Source of the DNA: Chrysochromulina tobinii
Taxonomy: Eukaryota > Haptophyta > Prymnesiales > Chrysochromulinaceae
Reading direction: 5' to 3'
Assembly (NCBI GenBank): GCA_001275005.1
Contig: JWZX01000796.1
Span: forward strand, 1 to 23,257
DNA length: 23,257 bases
Made by a program: the position numbers and the translations under genes
Notes under the pieces: generated by a model
What the model saw: the letters and a program-made list of their open reading frames with translations, nothing else
The model's database searches: none
What the model was told of the DNA's origin: nothing
In this document: piece by piece, positions 7,424 through 15,836 of the stretch
How positions within the stretch are numbered: position 1 is the stretch's first letter
How the letters are laid out: the number at the start of each line of letters is the position of its first letter

Positions 7424-8501
7424 ATGGGCTGCGGGGCTTCGAACGCTGCTCCCGACAGGCTTTCCAAGGAGCCGGTTACGGTCGATCTTGGCACACTTCA
7501 GGCAGACGATGCCATAGATCCGGGCGACGACATTGGAAAGGCTGCAGCCATCACCTTCTCCTTTTCTCCGCCAGCCGGCGCTGCTCGAAAGGTGAACCTC
7601 TTTTCCCACTGAACTACGCGTTCGTGTCTCCTGCTCACGGCTTTCTGTTCGCCTCCTAATTTTGCAGTCGAGCATACATAAAATGTCAGCGGAGGAACCT
7701 GCTGGCTTGCTGCTGCAACGTGGTGGACAAACAAGCGTGATGTCGAATGTGGACCTCGGCCAGTTGCACGCGGAGCTCAAGAAGCTGGGCGTCGACAAGT
7801 CGGTGACGGAGCAGGACTTCAGCAAAGCGCTGAAAGCGCTTTTGGCGGGAGCGGACACGCCGAGCGATGACGTGATCAAGGCGCTCTATCGGGCGTTTGA
7901 CACGGACGGCTCTGGCCAGGTAGACGAAGCTGAGCTCATCGCCGGTTGCACACAGCTGTGCTCGGGCGATCCCACGACGAAGCTGCGGCTGGCCTTCGCG
8001 TGCTTTGATAAGGACGGCGACGGGCACCTTGACCCTCAAGAGCTGAGTGCGCTGCTGCGGGGCACGATTGCGCCCGCCGTCTCAGCTCTGCACTCGGCTG
8101 TAGACTTCGCCTCCTTCAGCGCGGACGAGAGCGGCGCGAACCTCGACGAGATCAACAACGAGGCGGGCGGCGCGGCCTCGCTCTCCAAGGCTGGCGAGGA
8201 GGGCAAGGTGCGCATCGAGCTCAAGACCCCTGTGGGGGCGGTCACGATCTTCGTGCCCTCCGCTGCCCTGAGTGGCGACGCAATCGGCGGCCAGGGTAGC
8301 GCCATCTCTCTCGATCAATTCCTCAAAGCACTCGTCGACGGGGCGATGTCCAAGTACGACACCGACAAGAATGGGACACTCGAGTCGGACGAGTTTGTGA
8401 GCTTTGCAGCCGCCAACCCTTTCTTGACGGCGTGGTTTGGGCGGCTCGCTTCCAAGCGTTCCAAGGGAAGCGGGCAGAGTTGGAAGGATGTAGACCCATG
8501 A
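7424..8501 (+). CDS. EF-hand calcium sensor with N-myristoylation motif, two exons
   Basis: Join 7424-7591 and 7668-8501, giving 333 aa. Exon 1 starts MGCGASNAAP, a classic N-myristoylation site (Gly2, Ser6) with Cys3 as a palmitoylation candidate, so membrane anchoring is likely. The intron 7592-7667 (AAAG|GTGAAC ... TTTGCAG|TCG) is phase 0 and joins 56 codons to the open frame of exon 2; without it exon 1 ends at a stop after NLFSH. Three canonical EF-hand loops, numbered on the spliced protein: DTDGSGQVDEAE (134-145), DKDGDGHLDPQE (170-181) and DTDKNGTLESDE (287-298), all with Asp at position 1 and Glu at 12. The 100-residue linker between loops 2 and 3 holds a beta-like stretch (VRIELKTPVGAVTIFVP). 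It probably switches conformation on Ca2+ binding at a membrane. The partner is unknown. If exon 1 were not used, the first Met would be at 7683. Confidence 0.85.
7592..7667 (+). other. Intron of the EF-hand gene, 76 nt
   Basis: GTGAAC donor, pyrimidine-rich tail and TTTTGCAG acceptor; phase 0. Support: it joins the MGCGAS exon in frame to the EF-hand exon. The intron carries an in-frame TGA, so its retention would give a 60-residue product. Confidence 0.8.
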
Positions 8502-9039
8502 CCCGCGGCCGCGGCGGCGGCGCTCGAACAGTAGACGAGCGGAGGGGTGGAGGTGTAGAGCTGAGTGAGAGGCGTCACTACGGCGTGCTGAGAGGTAGCT
8601 ACCCTGACGGAGTGTTACAACATTTTTACAACATGGTGCTCACATGCGATGTGAGGCTGTTAGATGTTAGTAATCATTTCGACGCCGCTCGCCGGCGCGA
8701 GCCCGAGCGCGCCCGCGCGCGCCGGCGGCGCGGCCGCGGGGCCGGAATACCGCACAGTCACGATACACAGCCGTTACAGGCTCAACAGACAACACCCCGG
8801 CACGCTCGACGCTGCCGAATCGTCACACGCCCGTGGAATTCACACCGCAAACGAACTTTGACGCGCAAATTGCATGCCAGCTCGGGCCTTCGGGGGGCAT
8901 GGCGGGGCGCCGGGGCCCCACCGATTCCGACCCACAGACCGACGAACCGCTCATACCGTGACACCTTCCGCCGTCCGTCCGTCCGTGCGACCAACCGTGG
9001 ACTGACCGCCGCCCGACCGCCCGACCGTCAACTATGGAT
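8502..9039. other. Convergent intergenic spacer
   Basis: Between the EF-hand gene stop (8501) and the stop of the long minus-strand gene (9040). The plus-strand open frame across it is Arg/Pro-rich without domains and looks spurious. Contents: TTACAACA twice (8615-8640), a GC-only island at about 8690-8745, TACACAGCCGTTA near 8764, a CCGTCCGT run near 8970-8990, and GATTCATCGCG in tandem at the stop codon of the minus-strand gene. Probably UTRs and spacer. Confidence 0.5.
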
Positions 9040-12000
9040 TCATCGCGGATTCATCGCGGCCAGCAGGGCCTCCTGCCACTTGTCGAAGTTGGTCTTGGTG
9101 CTCGGGTCGACTGAGAGCGCGGTCCCGGACGTGACGATACGGAAGCTGAAGTCGCTCGGCTTCTCGGGGAAATCACGCTTGATCTCAATGATATGGCGCA
9201 CGTCGAGCGTGCCACTCAGCTTCAGGCCCTTCGCCTTGGGCTTGCCATCATACCAGGCGAGCAGCCCATCGCGCCGAAGGGCGAAGAAGCGTAACGCTAA
9301 GCCGTAGAGCTTGCCCTTCGAGTGAGACCAGCCACAGAACGCGATCGCATCGTCGGCACTAAGGGACGCAACGTCGGCCTTGGCCGCCGGTTGGGCGAGG
9401 GGTTTGGCCGGAGGCTTGGGTTTCGACAGAACCTGGCTCAAGCTGGCTGAGTCTGGCGCAGGCTTCGGCGGCGGCGGCGGCGGTGGCACGGGCTCAACAG
9501 GCGCCACAGGCGCCTGAGCAGGTGGTGGCGATGTGACCTCGGCAGGCGTGTCGACAGGTACTGCGACGGGTGCTTCGGCGAAGGCGAAGGAAGCGGGCGC
9601 GGCGCCAAAGAATGACTCTCCACGCAGAAGAGGAGCTGGCTTTTTAGCGGACAGGGGAGCCGGCTGTACAACTACCATCGGCGCGGCGTTGAAGGGCGCG
9701 GCATCGAACGGAACCGGCGCTTCGTCAAAGGGCGCGGCATCGAACGAAGCTGGCGCTTCGTTAAAGGGCGCGGCATCGAACGAAGCCGGCGCTTCGTCAA
9801 AGGGCGCGACATCGAACGAAGCCGGCGCTTCGTCAAAGCGCGCGGCATCGAACGAAGCCGGCGCTTCGTCAAAGCGCGCGGCATCGAACGAAGCCGGCGC
9901 TTCGTCAAAGCGCGCGGCATCGAACGAAGCCGGCGCTTCGTCAAAGCGCGCGGCATCGAACGAAGCCGGCGCTTCGTCAAAGCGCGCGGCATCGAACGAA
10001 GCCGGCGCTTCGTCAAAGCGCGCGGCATCGAAGGCGGGACCAGGCGCGAGGTTCATCGGCGCCGGCGACTCCGCGTGGACGTCGGTGAACTCATGGAGCG
10101 GGAACGGCGACGGCATGGCCGCTGTGAACGGCGACGGCATGCCCGCTGTGCTGTCGACAGAGTCGAAGGATGCTGGCGCGGCGTCGAAGGCGGCAGCGGG
10201 CGCGGCGGCAAAAGCATTGGGCGCGGTATCGAAAGAGACGGGCGTAGAATCCAAGGTTGCAGGCGCGGCGTCGAAAGAAGCAGGCATGCCTGCAAAGGCA
10301 GCAGGCGGGACGCCGAAGGCGGAGCCGCCATCGCCGAAGCTGTCGTCAAAAGCATCGCCGCCCAAGGCACTGTTACCGCCGTCGCCGGCAGCCGACGGAA
10401 GCTCCGCGTCACTCCACCGAGCACTGCTGCTGAAGGTGTTGTCGCTCAGCATGCTCACGAACGAAGTGTCGCCCAGCAAGTCGCCGGACGAGCCGAAACC
10501 CAAGATGGGCGGGAAAGCGCTTGGCTCGGTGCCCGACCCTTCGGGCGTCATCGGCGCCACCGAACTCTCCTCGAGCTCATCGCCGAAGGCCGAGGTAGGC
10601 TCCGCGCCCGCCGGCTCCGACTCCGAGATAGACTCCGAGATAGACTCTGAGATACGCTTCGCCGCTGGCGCCGCTGGCTCCGACTCCGAGATAGACTCCG
10701 AGATAGACTCCGAGATAGGCTCCGCCGCTGGCGCCGCTGGCTCCGACTCCGAGATAGACTCCGAGATAGGCTCCGAGATAGGCTCCGCCGCTGGCGCCGC
10801 TGGCTCCGACTCCGGCCCCACAGCCAGCTCCGGACTCGACTCGACGGGGGCACCCGGAAGAGCAAAATCCAGTCCCTCTACGGCGCTCATCTCGGCGCTC
10901 AGCAGACCCTCCACGGGGGGCTCGTCACGCTCTGTATCGCCCGCACCGACCACTTGCCAGCCGCGACCGAGGCGCACCTGCACGCGCGTCGGAAACGGCT
11001 CCTCGGCCGCGGCCTGGACGGGCACGTCCTTCTCAGTGTGAACGTCCTTCGTGCCGTCCTCTTTCACACCGAGGCGCGCCTGCTGCTCCTCTGTGTACAC
11101 GGCCGCGGTCCAGCCACCCATGTCCTTCGTGCCCACTGGCCGCTCGAGCTCGCCACGCGTCCAGGAAGGGCCGAGAGCGCCGCACAAGATCGATTCGGGT
11201 TCAGGAGTTGTCTCTTCCGATACTGCAGCCACCGTCACCTCCTCCGGCGCCTCCTCCTCCGTCCCCGCTGCCGCCTCCTCGGCAGCCTCCTCGGCAGCCT
11301 CCTCGGCAGCCTCCTCGGCAGCCTCCTCGGCAGCCTCTTCGGCAGCCTCCTTCTCCTCCACAGTCTCCTTCTCCTCCTCCTCCTCCTTCTCCACGGCCTC
11401 CTTCTCCTCCTCCATCTCCTCCACAGTCTCGTCCACCGTCTCGCCCTCCTCTACGGTCTCCTCCACAGTTTCACCCTCCTCCTCCTCCACGGCCTTCTGC
11501 ATGGCGGCGTGCAGAGCGGCCTCTTCATTCGGTGCAAGGCGGCGTACGACGACGACGGGCTGCTCCATCGCCATATTCGGTGGTTCCGGCGCCGCCTCGT
11601 GCTCTGTGGGCGGATCTTCTGCTGCTGCTACCTTTGCTTCTGCTGATGCTGCTGCTACCTTCGCTGCTGCTGATGCTGCTGCTGCTGCTGCCTGCTCCTC
11701 GCGCAGCGCGTATTGGACATACTCGGCCAGGTCCACAGTGCCACTGCCATCGAGGTCGAGGCGTAAGAAGAGCTCCTTGAGCTCCTTCTCCGTCGGGTCC
11801 GGCAAGCTTTCTTTCGCGCATCGCTCCTCGTGCATCTGTCTGAACTCATCGAAGTCGAGCGTTGTCGTGTCGTCGGCATCTGCTTGCATAAACTCGTCTA
11901 AGCGGTTCTTGATTTTGCGCTTGAAGTCGCCCTTCGCCGCGGGCTGCGCCTTCGTACCCGCCGCCTCCGCCGTCCCCGGCGCCGCCTCCTCCATCCCTGG

Positions 12001-12948
12001 CGCCGCCTCCGCCGTCCCCGGCGCCGCCTCGTCCATCCATGGCGCCGCCTCCGCCGTACCCGGCGCCGCCTCCTCCTTCGGCGCAGGACGCTCGACGCCG
12101 CCAGACTCGAAGAAGCGCACAGCCTCCGCCTCGCTCCAGAAGACCATGTCGTCGGTGATCTCCAGGTCCGTGGCATTGGCGGCTTCGGCGAGCTCGAACA
12201 ACCGCTCAAGGGTCATCTCTTCTGCCGCCCCCTCCTCCGCCTCTTCCTCCGCCTCCTCCGGCGCGGCCTCGTCAAACATGCCCGCGAAGGTCCCGCCGTC
12301 CATCTGGCGCGCGAGCTTACGCGCCATGAGTTCGGAGCCGACCGGGCTCGTCATCTGCGAGCTGTCCGGCCACTCGGGCTGCCCAGTCTGGCGCGCGATC
12401 TTACGCGCCATGAGCTCGGTGCCGATCGGCGAGGTGAGCTGATTCGAGTCGCCCGTGAGCGAGTCGGGCGCGCATTCCGCACGCTCGTCGCACGGTGAGG
12501 ATGGGATGAGCAGTTCGCTGAGCGCGGGCGGGCCATTGCTGCCGGCCGCGTCACCCGAAACGATTCCACGGATGTCCTCTGCCGCGGGTGGCGCGCCGGG
12601 GTTCAGGCTTGACATGTCAATGGAGAGCCCAGGGCCTTCCGCGCTCTTCGCGGGGGAAAAGAAGATTAAGTTGTTCATGTCACCGCCATCGGTCGACGGC
12701 GCCGGCGCAGGAGGGGCGGCGAACTCGACCGGCGCGTTCTGCCAATCAGGCGATGATGACGGCGACGGGTCTGCTGCTCCCAGCAGTTCGCTGATTAAGG
12801 TGGCGGCCGGCGCGTACTCAGCGCCTGACTGGTCTGCAGCCTCCAACAAACCGCCGCCGAAATCCAACGGCGTGGCCGAGGGCGGTGGCGCGTGTGCTTC
12901 TTCTATCGGCATCAAAACTGACGTGGCGTGTGTGAAGATGTTTCGCAT
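9040..12948 (-). CDS. Giant repeat-rich EF-hand and PH domain protein
   Basis: 1302 aa in one exon, ATG at 12948. Order: a low-complexity Pro/Ala N-terminus; two copies of a TSP(I/V)G(T/S)ELMARK(I/L)ARQ motif spaced 29 residues apart (about 170-215); an Ala/Glu/Pro repeat; an EF-hand pair with loops DADDTTTLDFDEF (about 359-371, degenerate) and DLDGSGTVDLAEY (about 396-408, canonical core); a long Glu-rich part with EEAA repeats (about 533-557); a better conserved-looking segment (about 589-636) with GTKDMGGWTAAVYTEEQQAR; Ser-Glu repeats (714-779); ten 12-residue FDEAPASFDAAR-like repeats (about 973-1089); a Pro-rich linker; and a C-terminal PH-like domain (about 1195-1300: FCGWSHSKGKLYGLALRFFA, LLAWYDG, W.EALL). 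Calcium sensing plus phosphoinositide or protein binding at a membrane is plausible. The family is unknown; long disorder suggests a scaffold. Confidence 0.75.
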   Translation of the reverse strand: MRNIFTHATSVLMPIEEAHAPPPSATPLDFGGGLLEAADQSGAEYAPAATLISELLGAADPSPSSSPDWQNAPVEFAAPPAPAPSTDGGDMNNLIFFSPAKSAEGPGLSIDMSSLNPGAPPAAEDIRGIVSGDAAGSNGPPALSELLIPSSPCDERAECAPDSLTGDSNQLTSPIGTELMARKIARQTGQPEWPDSSQMTSPVGSELMARKLARQMDGGTFAGMFDEAAPEEAEEEAEEGAAEEMTLERLFELAEAANATDLEITDDMVFWSEAEAVRFFESGGVERPAPKEEAAPGTAEAAPWMDEAAPGTAEAAPGMEEAAPGTAEAAGTKAQPAAKGDFKRKIKNRLDEFMQADADDTTTLDFDEFRQMHEERCAKESLPDPTEKELKELFLRLDLDGSGTVDLAEYVQYALREEQAAAAAASAAAKVAAASAEAKVAAAEDPPTEHEAAPEPPNMAMEQPVVVVRRLAPNEEAALHAAMQKAVEEEEGETVEETVEEGETVDETVEEMEEEKEAVEKEEEEEKETVEEKEAAEEAAEEAAEEAAEEAAEEAAEEAAAGTEEEAPEEVTVAAVSEETTPEPESILCGALGPSWTRGELERPVGTKDMGGWTAAVYTEEQQARLGVKEDGTKDVHTEKDVPVQAAAEEPFPTRVQVRLGRGWQVVGAGDTERDEPPVEGLLSAEMSAVEGLDFALPGAPVESSPELAVGPESEPAAPAAEPISEPISESISESEPAAPAAEPISESISESISESEPAAPAAKRISESISESISESEPAGAEPTSAFGDELEESSVAPMTPEGSGTEPSAFPPILGFGSSGDLLGDTSFVSMLSDNTFSSSARWSDAELPSAAGDGGNSALGGDAFDDSFGDGGSAFGVPPAAFAGMPASFDAAPATLDSTPVSFDTAPNAFAAAPAAAFDAAPASFDSVDSTAGMPSPFTAAMPSPFPLHEFTDVHAESPAPMNLAPGPAFDAARFDEAPASFDAARFDEAPASFDAARFDEAPASFDAARFDEAPASFDAARFDEAPASFDAARFDEAPASFDVAPFDEAPASFDAAPFNEAPASFDAAPFDEAPVPFDAAPFNAAPMVVVQPAPLSAKKPAPLLRGESFFGAAPASFAFAEAPVAVPVDTPAEVTSPPPAQAPVAPVEPVPPPPPPPKPAPDSASLSQVLSKPKPPAKPLAQPAAKADVASLSADDAIAFCGWSHSKGKLYGLALRFFALRRDGLLAWYDGKPKAKGLKLSGTLDVRHIIEIKRDFPEKPSDFSFRIVTSGTALSVDPSTKTNFDKWQEALLAAMNPR
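9681..10032. repeat. 36-bp coding minisatellite, about ten units
   Basis: Head-to-tail 36-bp units inside the long EF-hand/PH gene, encoding F(D/N)EAPASFDAA(R/P). The right-hand five or six units are almost identical and the left-hand ones diverge (PVPFDAA, PFNAAP), so the array seems to have grown recently at its right end. There are no spacers, so this is not a CRISPR array. Confidence 0.92.
10611..10806. repeat. Nested Ser-Glu coding repeat
   Basis: Twelve-bp GAGATAGACTCC-type units are nested in three larger units of roughly 60 bp, each ending in a GCCGCTGGCGCCGCTGG segment. They encode (SESI)n followed by SEPAAPAAEP in the long EF-hand/PH protein. Confidence 0.85.
11275..11350. repeat. 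12-bp coding repeat (EEAA)n
   Basis: Six head-to-tail units of GCAGCCTCCTCG type, encoding EEAA on the minus strand. The flanking sequence is also Glu-rich (to about 11500), with looser CTCC-type repeats. Confidence 0.85.
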
Positions 12949-13116
12949 ACAAACATTGGCTGTGAAAACAACTCCGGGGGTGTTGACTAATTAGCGTGCT
13001 TGCTTGTTCACCACAGCCCTGCCCGGCACTACGGTTTTCAGGATTCCGCACAGCCCCACGCGAGATCGTCCCGTGGTCGAGTTGAACGTGCTGGCTGGAC
13101 GAGCAAGCGAGGCTTG
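12949..13116. promoter_or_regulatory. 168-bp divergent promoter region
   Basis: Gap between the start codons at 12948(-) and 13117(+). It is AT-richer near 12950-13010 and has a small palindrome, CTAATTAG, at 12987-12994. The plus-strand frame is open back to about 13000 without an ATG, and two 3'-splice-like CAG sites occur (near 13015 and 13042), so a 5' leader exon for the plus gene is possible. Confidence 0.35.
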
Positions 13117-14163
13117 ATGCTACCTCCTTTGGCCTTCGCTTCCGTCTTGCACTGGGTGCCACGGGCGCGCATCGTGATGAGAGGGCCCGTCGGTCCCCAT
13201 CCGGTGCCCGAGATAGAATCTTTCCTATCCGACGTGGCGCTCACCGTGCCGCCGCCTGCTTTGTCCAGCCTCGTCGGGTTGCTGATAGGCAGCGGTGAAG
13301 AGGTGCTGACGCCCGGTGCCGACGCGACGCTGCATCCGCTGCTCGTGCCGCTGACCAGGCGGCCTGAGGACGGCGAGGTCACTGGATTGCTACGCTGGCC
13401 GGCCGCTGGAGGTGGCGGCTCGAAGATGCCAGTAGTTCGCACGTATGGCCGGCAGCTCGAGCTGCTCGCCGATTGCACGGAACACTTTGTCGCCAAGGCG
13501 GCCGTGGACGCGGATGCGAGCGGCGCGCCCGACGCGGCAGAACTCGCGAAGCTCGCCGCGAATGCGACGGGTTTGACCTATGAGGCAGGCATGGCCGGAA
13601 AGTTTCCAGGCGGCGTGCCCGGCTACCTTGTAACGAAGGTGGGCCCCTTCATGTCCGCCTACAAGCAGCTGGCGCTCAAGCACGCTGAGGGAGGATCCCT
13701 CGAGGCCGCGCTCATCACGTGCGAGCGCACGCAGCGATCCTTCCAGGCATGGGGACATCCGTATGCCTTTCACAGCCGGTTGCTCGCTCGAGCGAATCGT
13801 GTGGAGGAGGCGCGCGACATGGCGCGCTTTGCGCTCGGGCTGCCGCTGTGGACGCTGGGAGACGACGTGGCCGAGCTGTGCGGGCTGGCCCAGACGTCGA
13901 CCACCGAGCTCGCCACCTCGCTGCGAGAGAAGGCCGATGGCAAGCTGAGCTTGGAGCAGAGGCGAGCTCAGAATGGGATGGAGCAGCGTACACCCGCGCA
14001 GATTGCAAAGGACCGCGCGTCGTACCTGCTCGACCTGGTCGTCGCCTCTCCGGGCGAGTACAGCTGGGAGGGCGTGCGCGCTGAGCTGGCGAGCCTCTAC
14101 CGAGCAGCCGGCATGCCGAGCATCGCCACATTTGTGAGCAGCCCAACAGCCGGCGTGAACTGA
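13117..14163 (+). CDS. Unknown protein, possibly plastid-targeted, TPR-like helical C-part
   Basis: 348 aa from the first ATG in the frame (13117). I do not recognise the family by name. The first ~25 residues (MLPPLAFASVLHWVPRARIV) are hydrophobic then basic, with Ala-Phe-Ala, compatible with a bipartite plastid leader. The next block is ordered and well conserved in appearance: VPEIESFLSDVALTVPPPAL, SLVGLLIGSGEEVLTPGADA, LHPLLVPL, GEVTGLLRWP. A C-terminal helical region follows (about 165-330) with EAALITCERTQRSFQAWGHP, FHSRLLARANRVEEARDMAR and LGLPLWTLG, whose spacing resembles TPR-like helical pairs. The protein ends with YLLDLVVASPGEYSWEGVR. It is head-to-head with the long EF-hand/PH gene. 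The codon pattern and sustained amphipathic helices support a real gene; the function is not inferable. Confidence 0.7.
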   Translation: MLPPLAFASVLHWVPRARIVMRGPVGPHPVPEIESFLSDVALTVPPPALSSLVGLLIGSGEEVLTPGADATLHPLLVPLTRRPEDGEVTGLLRWPAAGGGGSKMPVVRTYGRQLELLADCTEHFVAKAAVDADASGAPDAAELAKLAANATGLTYEAGMAGKFPGGVPGYLVTKVGPFMSAYKQLALKHAEGGSLEAALITCERTQRSFQAWGHPYAFHSRLLARANRVEEARDMARFALGLPLWTLGDDVAELCGLAQTSTTELATSLREKADGKLSLEQRRAQNGMEQRTPAQIAKDRASYLLDLVVASPGEYSWEGVRAELASLYRAAGMPSIATFVSSPTAGVN

Positions 14164-14516
14164 CGAAACACGCCGCCGAGAGTATGGCAGAGGCTGAGGG
14201 CCGAGAGACAGGCGCGAGACGTCGAGGGCCGAGAGACAGAGGGTCGCGACGAAAGGATGATGATGCGACGTGATGCATTGATGCATACGAGCTTGGTACC
14301 CTTCCCTGCAATGTATGGTCAGAAGTAAACGATGTGTTGCGGCGGGTGTGTGTATACCAGTCACGCAGGTGCCAGCTGCGATTAGGGACAAAATGTGAAC
14401 TCTGACGTCACTTCACGGTGCAGAGGGTGGTTACAGGAAGGAGTCTAAACTTACGAACATGTTTTTGCCGATTTTATCAAAAGGCGCACATACACTGCGC
14501 CGAAGAAGCAGGAGCG
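14164..14516. other. Intergenic spacer between two plus-strand genes
   Basis: 3' UTR of the unknown protein gene and promoter of the calflagin-like gene. A GTCGAGGGCCGAGAGACAG-like segment is repeated at about 14195-14230, and TGATGCAT occurs twice in tandem near 14271-14286. The sequence becomes AT-richer from 14300 on, as expected for a promoter. No gene is seen. Confidence 0.5.
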
Positions 14517-15649
14517 ATGCCACAGGAGAAGCCGGCATGGATGGAATACGCTAGGGAGCTCAAGATTATGCGCGCGGATACCCGCGGAAAGCATAATAAT
14601 GAGTTCGCGTCGAAGAACATGCTCGATGAACTTTTTGACAACGCAGATGGACCCGACAAGGCTGGTATGGGAGTGCTCACATTCATCGAGATAAAAAAGG
14701 CTCTGATGGATGAGTTGAATGATCGGACGCGCCTCAAGAACTCCGACAACCTCGTGCAAGAGACCGTGATAGAGGCCTTGCGACGCGCATTCAACGCCAC
14801 TAAGAATATGGTCGCTCAGGGAGGAGATCCCAATACGCTCGATCGTGAGGAGATGCGCATAATGCTCGTCTACCTGGTACGCGTGCTTGAACCCATGGCG
14901 CTCCCTGCAAAGATACAGCGGCACCAGCCACGCTGTCGCACCATGCCCGCCGTGAGTGAGCCTCGCATCTGATCCCAATCGGTGCGGGAATGACTGCAGG
15001 AGCGTTTCTTTCAGCTCCTCGACATGTTCAACGTGATCGAGCTCGATAAAGGCAAGCCAGCCACGTTCAAGCAGGGCGGCAATGAGATGCCAGTGTGTGT
15101 CCGTGAGAAGGACTTTGCATTGGCAATCCCTGTCGTCAGGTCATGGGGCGTGACCATCGAAGGCAGGGCCCCTGATATTTTTGCGGAGCTCAACAAAGGT
15201 AGGCTTTCAAGTCGGCGAACCAATCACAATCCTTCTCTATGGGCTTCCAAGAATGATTCCTGACTCTGTTGCCGCAACTCCACCGCAACTCCTCAGGTCT
15301 CGGAAAGATGGGTTTTGACGAGTTCGCGCACTGGGCGCTCAAGACCAGCCTCGGATTCGGCGAGGCAGCGATCGGCAACACCGCGGTCTCTTTCGCTGCA
15401 ATTCTCACGCCGGAGCAGCAGGCGCGTTATGATGGGCTCCAGTACAAGAGCGTCCAGCAGAAGGAGGCGGAGGAAGCAAAGGCGTTGCTGGAAGCGGGGA
15501 TCAGCGGCGCGAAAGCACAGATGGCAAAGAACGCGGCCGATAAGCAGGCCGCAATGGACCTGCTCAAGGTGCTCAAGCCAGGAGACCGGGGGTACCCCAC
15601 GGTCGCAGCCCGTGGGGCCCCGCCCTCCTCACTCGCCGGCCGGCAATAA
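14517..15649 (+). CDS. Calflagin-like (flagellar calcium-binding) protein, three exons
   Basis: Join 14517-14876, 15000-15198, 15297-15649, giving 303 aa. The first Met with context is MPQEKPAWMEYARELKIMR; the frame stays open upstream to about 14418. Conserved blocks: GVLTFIEIKKALMDEL, ALRRAFNATKN, EEMRIMLVYL|ERFFQLLDMFNVIE across splice 1, SWGVTIEG, and FAELNKG|LGKMGFDEFAHWALKTSL across splice 2. This is the pattern of the flagellar calcium-binding/calflagin and ciliate TCBP-25 families (the WGV and FDEF..WA..K.L signatures). Both introns restore the family order, and the exon lengths sum to a multiple of three. Odd: the EF loops are degenerate. After MFNVIE the loop reads LDKGKPATFKQGGNE and is about 14 residues too long, and the last loop (ELNKGLGKMGF) lacks most Asp/Asn ligands, so Ca2+ binding is doubtful. 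It may act as a structural partner at cilium or membrane. The C-terminus is Lys/Ala-rich and helical. Confidence 0.8.
14877..14999 (+). other. Intron 1 of the calflagin-like gene, 123 nt
   Basis: CTG|GTACGC donor and GACTGCAG|GAG acceptor, phase 0. An alternative acceptor at 15014 (TTTCTTTCAG) would drop five residues (ERFFQ). The upstream site is preferred because ERFFQLLDMF matches the family spacing. Confidence 0.75.
15199..15296 (+). other. Intron 2 of the calflagin-like gene, 98 nt
   Basis: AAAG|GTAGGC donor and CTCCTCAG|GTC acceptor, phase 1, rebuilding a Gly codon at the join. CCGCAACTC is repeated just upstream of the acceptor (15272-15290). Both ends read AG|GT, as often seen in recently gained introns, but no longer flanking duplication is visible. 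Confidence 0.8.
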
Positions 15650-15799
15650 ACTAGACAACAGGAGGACCGATGCCATCGGAGAGACGAGAAGAGGTCAGGA
15701 GAAGAGAAGGCAGAGCGTCTCCGAGCGACGGGGCGATGCTGCGCGAAGCTACATGAGCCGTGCAGTGCTGAAGACTCCGGCACGCGATGTCCCTCTCTC

Positions 15800-15836
<37 letters not shown>

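Noticed and set aside
8432-9307. Plus-strand Arg-rich open frame spanning the spacer after the EF-hand gene
   Set aside because: Overlaps the ends of two better genes, has arginine-rich composition typical of GC-rich noise, and has no domain.
9681-10032. Regular 36-bp direct repeats resembling a CRISPR array
   Set aside because: The units are contiguous with no spacers, stay in one long reading frame, and the genome is eukaryotic. It is a coding minisatellite.
9533-11041. Long plus-strand Ala/Ser/Gly-rich open frame opposite the EF-hand/PH gene
   Set aside because: No domain; it exists only because the minus-strand codons are GC-rich and repeated. The opposite frame has EF-hand and PH signatures.
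11051-12442. Long plus-strand Ser/Ala-rich open frame
   Set aside because: Mirror of Glu/Ala codons of the minus-strand gene; no recognisable motif.
15000-15014. Use of the second acceptor (TTTCTTTCAG) for intron 1 of the calflagin-like gene
   Set aside because: It has the better pyrimidine tract but deletes ERFFQ, which fits the family spacing before LLDMF. Kept only as a possible alternative.
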